In this document: positions 4,495-5,992 of the stretch, piece by piece | Layout of the letters: each line of letters begins with the position of its first letter | Position numbering within the stretch: position 1 is the stretch's first letter | Translations under genes and position numbers: made by a program | Assembly: GCA_919901875.1 (NCBI GenBank) | Contig: CAKKQG010000323.1 | Location: 3,654-9,645, forward strand | Direction of reading: 5' to 3' | DNA: 5,992 bases | Source: Anaerolineales bacterium | Lineage (GTDB): Bacteria > Chloroflexota > Anaerolineae > Anaerolineales > VGOW01 | The notes under the pieces: generated by a model | The model's database searches: none | Seen by the model: the letters and a program-made list of their open reading frames with translations, nothing else | Told to the model about the DNA's origin: nothing

Positions 4495-5933
4495 CAATGA
4501 TAAAAAATCAACGTCTTCACGCTCAACGGCACCACTCTACCATCCATCATCGGCAAGCCCACATCAATGTAATCGCCTTCTTGTAAGCCAACTTGATCGA
4601 TAACTAACAATGAGCGATCAGGCGACATGGCTTTCACGGTTTGCCCCAATGCTTGGGCGTAATCGCGCTCGATGATGGCGACGAGCGGGCGCGCGGGCGG
4701 TAACGTCTTGGCAAATTCCGCAAGCCCTGTGGCGAGTTGCAAGAGTGAAGTGTAATTGAGGGCTTCGCCTAATTCAAGGGCTATGGCGAAGTTGTCGGTG
4801 TCGGGATGCACATCCCAACGGCGCACGGCATCGCTGATGGCGCTGGCGATTTGATTCGGTGAAGCGAGATTGTTGATCGTAGGACGAATCACCGGCACAT
4901 TTTTCATTGGCAAGATATTGCGCTCTGCCCAAATGGTTGAACCAGAGAGAGTCACTGTTTGCGAGCTCGCGCCCAACACGGTCGCGCGCAATGTTTCTGA
5001 AGGTTTAACTGTCTCGTAAGTTTTGATGATGGCGTGGTTGCGAAGTGATTCGGCGAGAAGAGGTCCGATGTCGTCGTGGATCGTCGCATCCGATACAGAA
5101 TTGATAGGGATTGGATTGTAAAAGTAGTGACCGATTCCGCCCGATAACATCAGCACAGTATTTTTCCCAGAGACAGGCGAAGGCGGGGTGAGATAAAGTT
5201 TTTGCGCCAGCGGCGATGACGTGCCTTCGGTGAGTTCAACCGTGAGGTCTGCCATGCGATCGGTGAAGCGGCGCAGATCGTTGAGGGAGGGAGAGTCGGC
5301 GACACCGAGATTCGATTTGAGGTCGTTGAGGATGTGCCGCGCCGGTTCGGCGATGTGGCGAATCTTTCCGCTTGCGTGATCGATCTCGATGATGCGCCCG
5401 CCGTAGTTCATCGCCGCGGCGGTGATCATCTCGCCTGCTTTGAAGATGACCGAGTTTGCGCTGCCGCCGCCGATGTCAATGTTGGTGACAGAGCAAAAAT
5501 GTTTTTTGGAATAGTCTGCCGCGCCCGCGCCGCGTCCGGCGATCATGGATTCAAGATGGGGACCGGCAACCGTAACGATAAACTCACCGGCGAGTCCGCT
5601 GAGTGATTTTAAAATTTCGTCGGCGTTTTTCTTTTTGGCGGTTTCGCCGGTGATGATCACCGCGCCCGTTTCAACTTGAGTTGGATCAACGCCTGCATTT
5701 TGATATTCGCGTTTGATGTGATCGCTTAAGCGCACCGCATCAATCGTTTCGCGATCGGCGAGCGGGGTAAGGACGATGGGTGATTGATAGAGGATGGATT
5801 TATCGGTGATGCCGATTCTTGGAACCTGCCCGGTGCGTGAGGTGTCGCTGAGCGTGAGGCGTGAGAAAACGAGTTGCGTCGTGGTCGTGCCAACGTCAAT
5901 ACCAACGGAGAGCATCTGGCGTGAGTCGGGCAT
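4494..5933 (-). CDS. eutA: Ethanolamine ammonia-lyase reactivating factor EutA
   Basis: EutA is an Hsp70/actin-fold ATPase that removes damaged cobalamin from inactivated ethanolamine ammonia-lyase so that fresh adenosylcobalamin can bind. The 479 residues are close to the family length and align end to end with E. coli EutA as I recall it. Nucleotide-binding motifs are visible: phosphate 1 GIDVGTTTTQ (11-20), phosphate 2 NIDIGGGSAN (151-160) and adenosine motif LSGGIG (263-268). Other family signatures are IITGETAKKKNA (94-104), AGPHLESMIAGRGAGA (123-138), LSGSTIW (329-335) and the C-terminal VPLSVKTLIF (468-477). The start MPDSRQMLSVGID parallels E. coli MNTRQLLSVGID, so ATG 5933 is preferred over the internal Met7, although no Shine-Dalgarno precedes either. 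It is the first gene of the cluster. A decayed copy of its 3' end lies at 2252-2326, and an unused ribosome site follows its stop. It is separated from eutB by about 3 kb, although the two proteins act together. Confidence 0.97.
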   Translation of the reverse strand: MPDSRQMLSVGIDVGTTTTQLVFSRLTLSDTSRTGQVPRIGITDKSILYQSPIVLTPLADRETIDAVRLSDHIKREYQNAGVDPTQVETGAVIITGETAKKKNADEILKSLSGLAGEFIVTVAGPHLESMIAGRGAGAADYSKKHFCSVTNIDIGGGSANSVIFKAGEMITAAAMNYGGRIIEIDHASGKIRHIAEPARHILNDLKSNLGVADSPSLNDLRRFTDRMADLTVELTEGTSSPLAQKLYLTPPSPVSGKNTVLMLSGGIGHYFYNPIPINSVSDATIHDDIGPLLAESLRNHAIIKTYETVKPSETLRATVLGASSQTVTLSGSTIWAERNILPMKNVPVIRPTINNLASPNQIASAISDAVRRWDVHPDTDNFAIALELGEALNYTSLLQLATGLAEFAKTLPPARPLVAIIERDYAQALGQTVKAMSPDRSLLVIDQVGLQEGDYIDVGLPMMDGRVVPLSVKTLIFYH

Positions 5934-5944
5934 AAGGTGGATAG

Positions 5945-5973
5945 AGTGTATCAGAAAACCATCACGCGGTTAA
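5945..5973 (-). promoter_or_regulatory. Candidate promoter for eutA, giving an almost leaderless transcript
   Basis: On the minus strand TTAACC (5973-5968) is followed by 17 bases and then TACACT (5950-5945). Both hexamers match the sigma70 consensus at 4 of 6 positions. The start site would fall near 5938, only about five bases before the eutA ATG. That agrees with the absence of a Shine-Dalgarno there. Only 59 bases lie upstream of eutA in this window, so other promoters further right cannot be excluded. Confidence 0.35.
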
Positions 5974-5992
5974 ATAAAAACGACGCGGCTGA

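Noticed and set aside
5913..5915. Internal Met7 as the true eutA start
   Set aside because: It has no better ribosome site, and residues 1-6 parallel the N-terminus of E. coli EutA.

Overview
All genes in this window are read from the minus strand. In transcription order (high to low coordinates) they are eutA, an APC-superfamily permease, an AbrB/MazE-type small protein, a scar of a second eutA, a Phd-type antitoxin, a PIN-domain toxin, eutB, and the start of a repeat protein that runs off the left edge. The core is a small ethanolamine-catabolism locus. EutB is the large subunit of adenosylcobalamin-dependent ethanolamine ammonia-lyase, EutA is the ATPase that reactivates that enzyme, and the permease most likely imports ethanolamine. 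The small subunit gene eutC is not in the window and would be expected beyond the left edge. No microcompartment shell gene or acetaldehyde-processing gene is visible.

The organism is a bacterium of moderate GC content. Toxin-antitoxin pairs set among metabolic genes, and REEL-type coiled-coil repeat proteins, made me think of Chloroflexota (Anaerolineae-like). That is a weak inference, and no taxonomic marker is present.

Region by region. 5934-5992 holds a plausible promoter almost abutting the eutA start. 4494-5933 is a full-length eutA. 4365-4493 holds an unused strong Shine-Dalgarno at the eutA stop, a GC-rich inverted repeat and the permease ribosome site. 2709-4364 is the permease. 2632-2708 holds a perfect 13-bp inverted repeat and a consensus -10 box upstream of the AbrB-like gene (2347-2631). 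2252-2326 is a decayed copy of the 3' end of eutA. 1522-2237 is the Phd/PIN toxin-antitoxin module with an ATGA overlap. 151-1518 is a full-length eutB, starting 3 bases after the toxin stop and lacking its own Shine-Dalgarno. 1-146 is the start of an unrecognised gene with perfect 39-bp tandem repeats; its ribosome site lies inside the last two sense codons of eutB.

The most interesting reading is historical. The eutA scar lies directly upstream of the toxin-antitoxin pair, and eutB lies directly downstream. This suggests an older eutA-eutB order into which the toxin-antitoxin module was placed, with the older eutA later lost and replaced by the present eutA-permease segment. As a result eutB now appears to depend on the toxin-antitoxin transcript, and perhaps on translation of the toxin gene.
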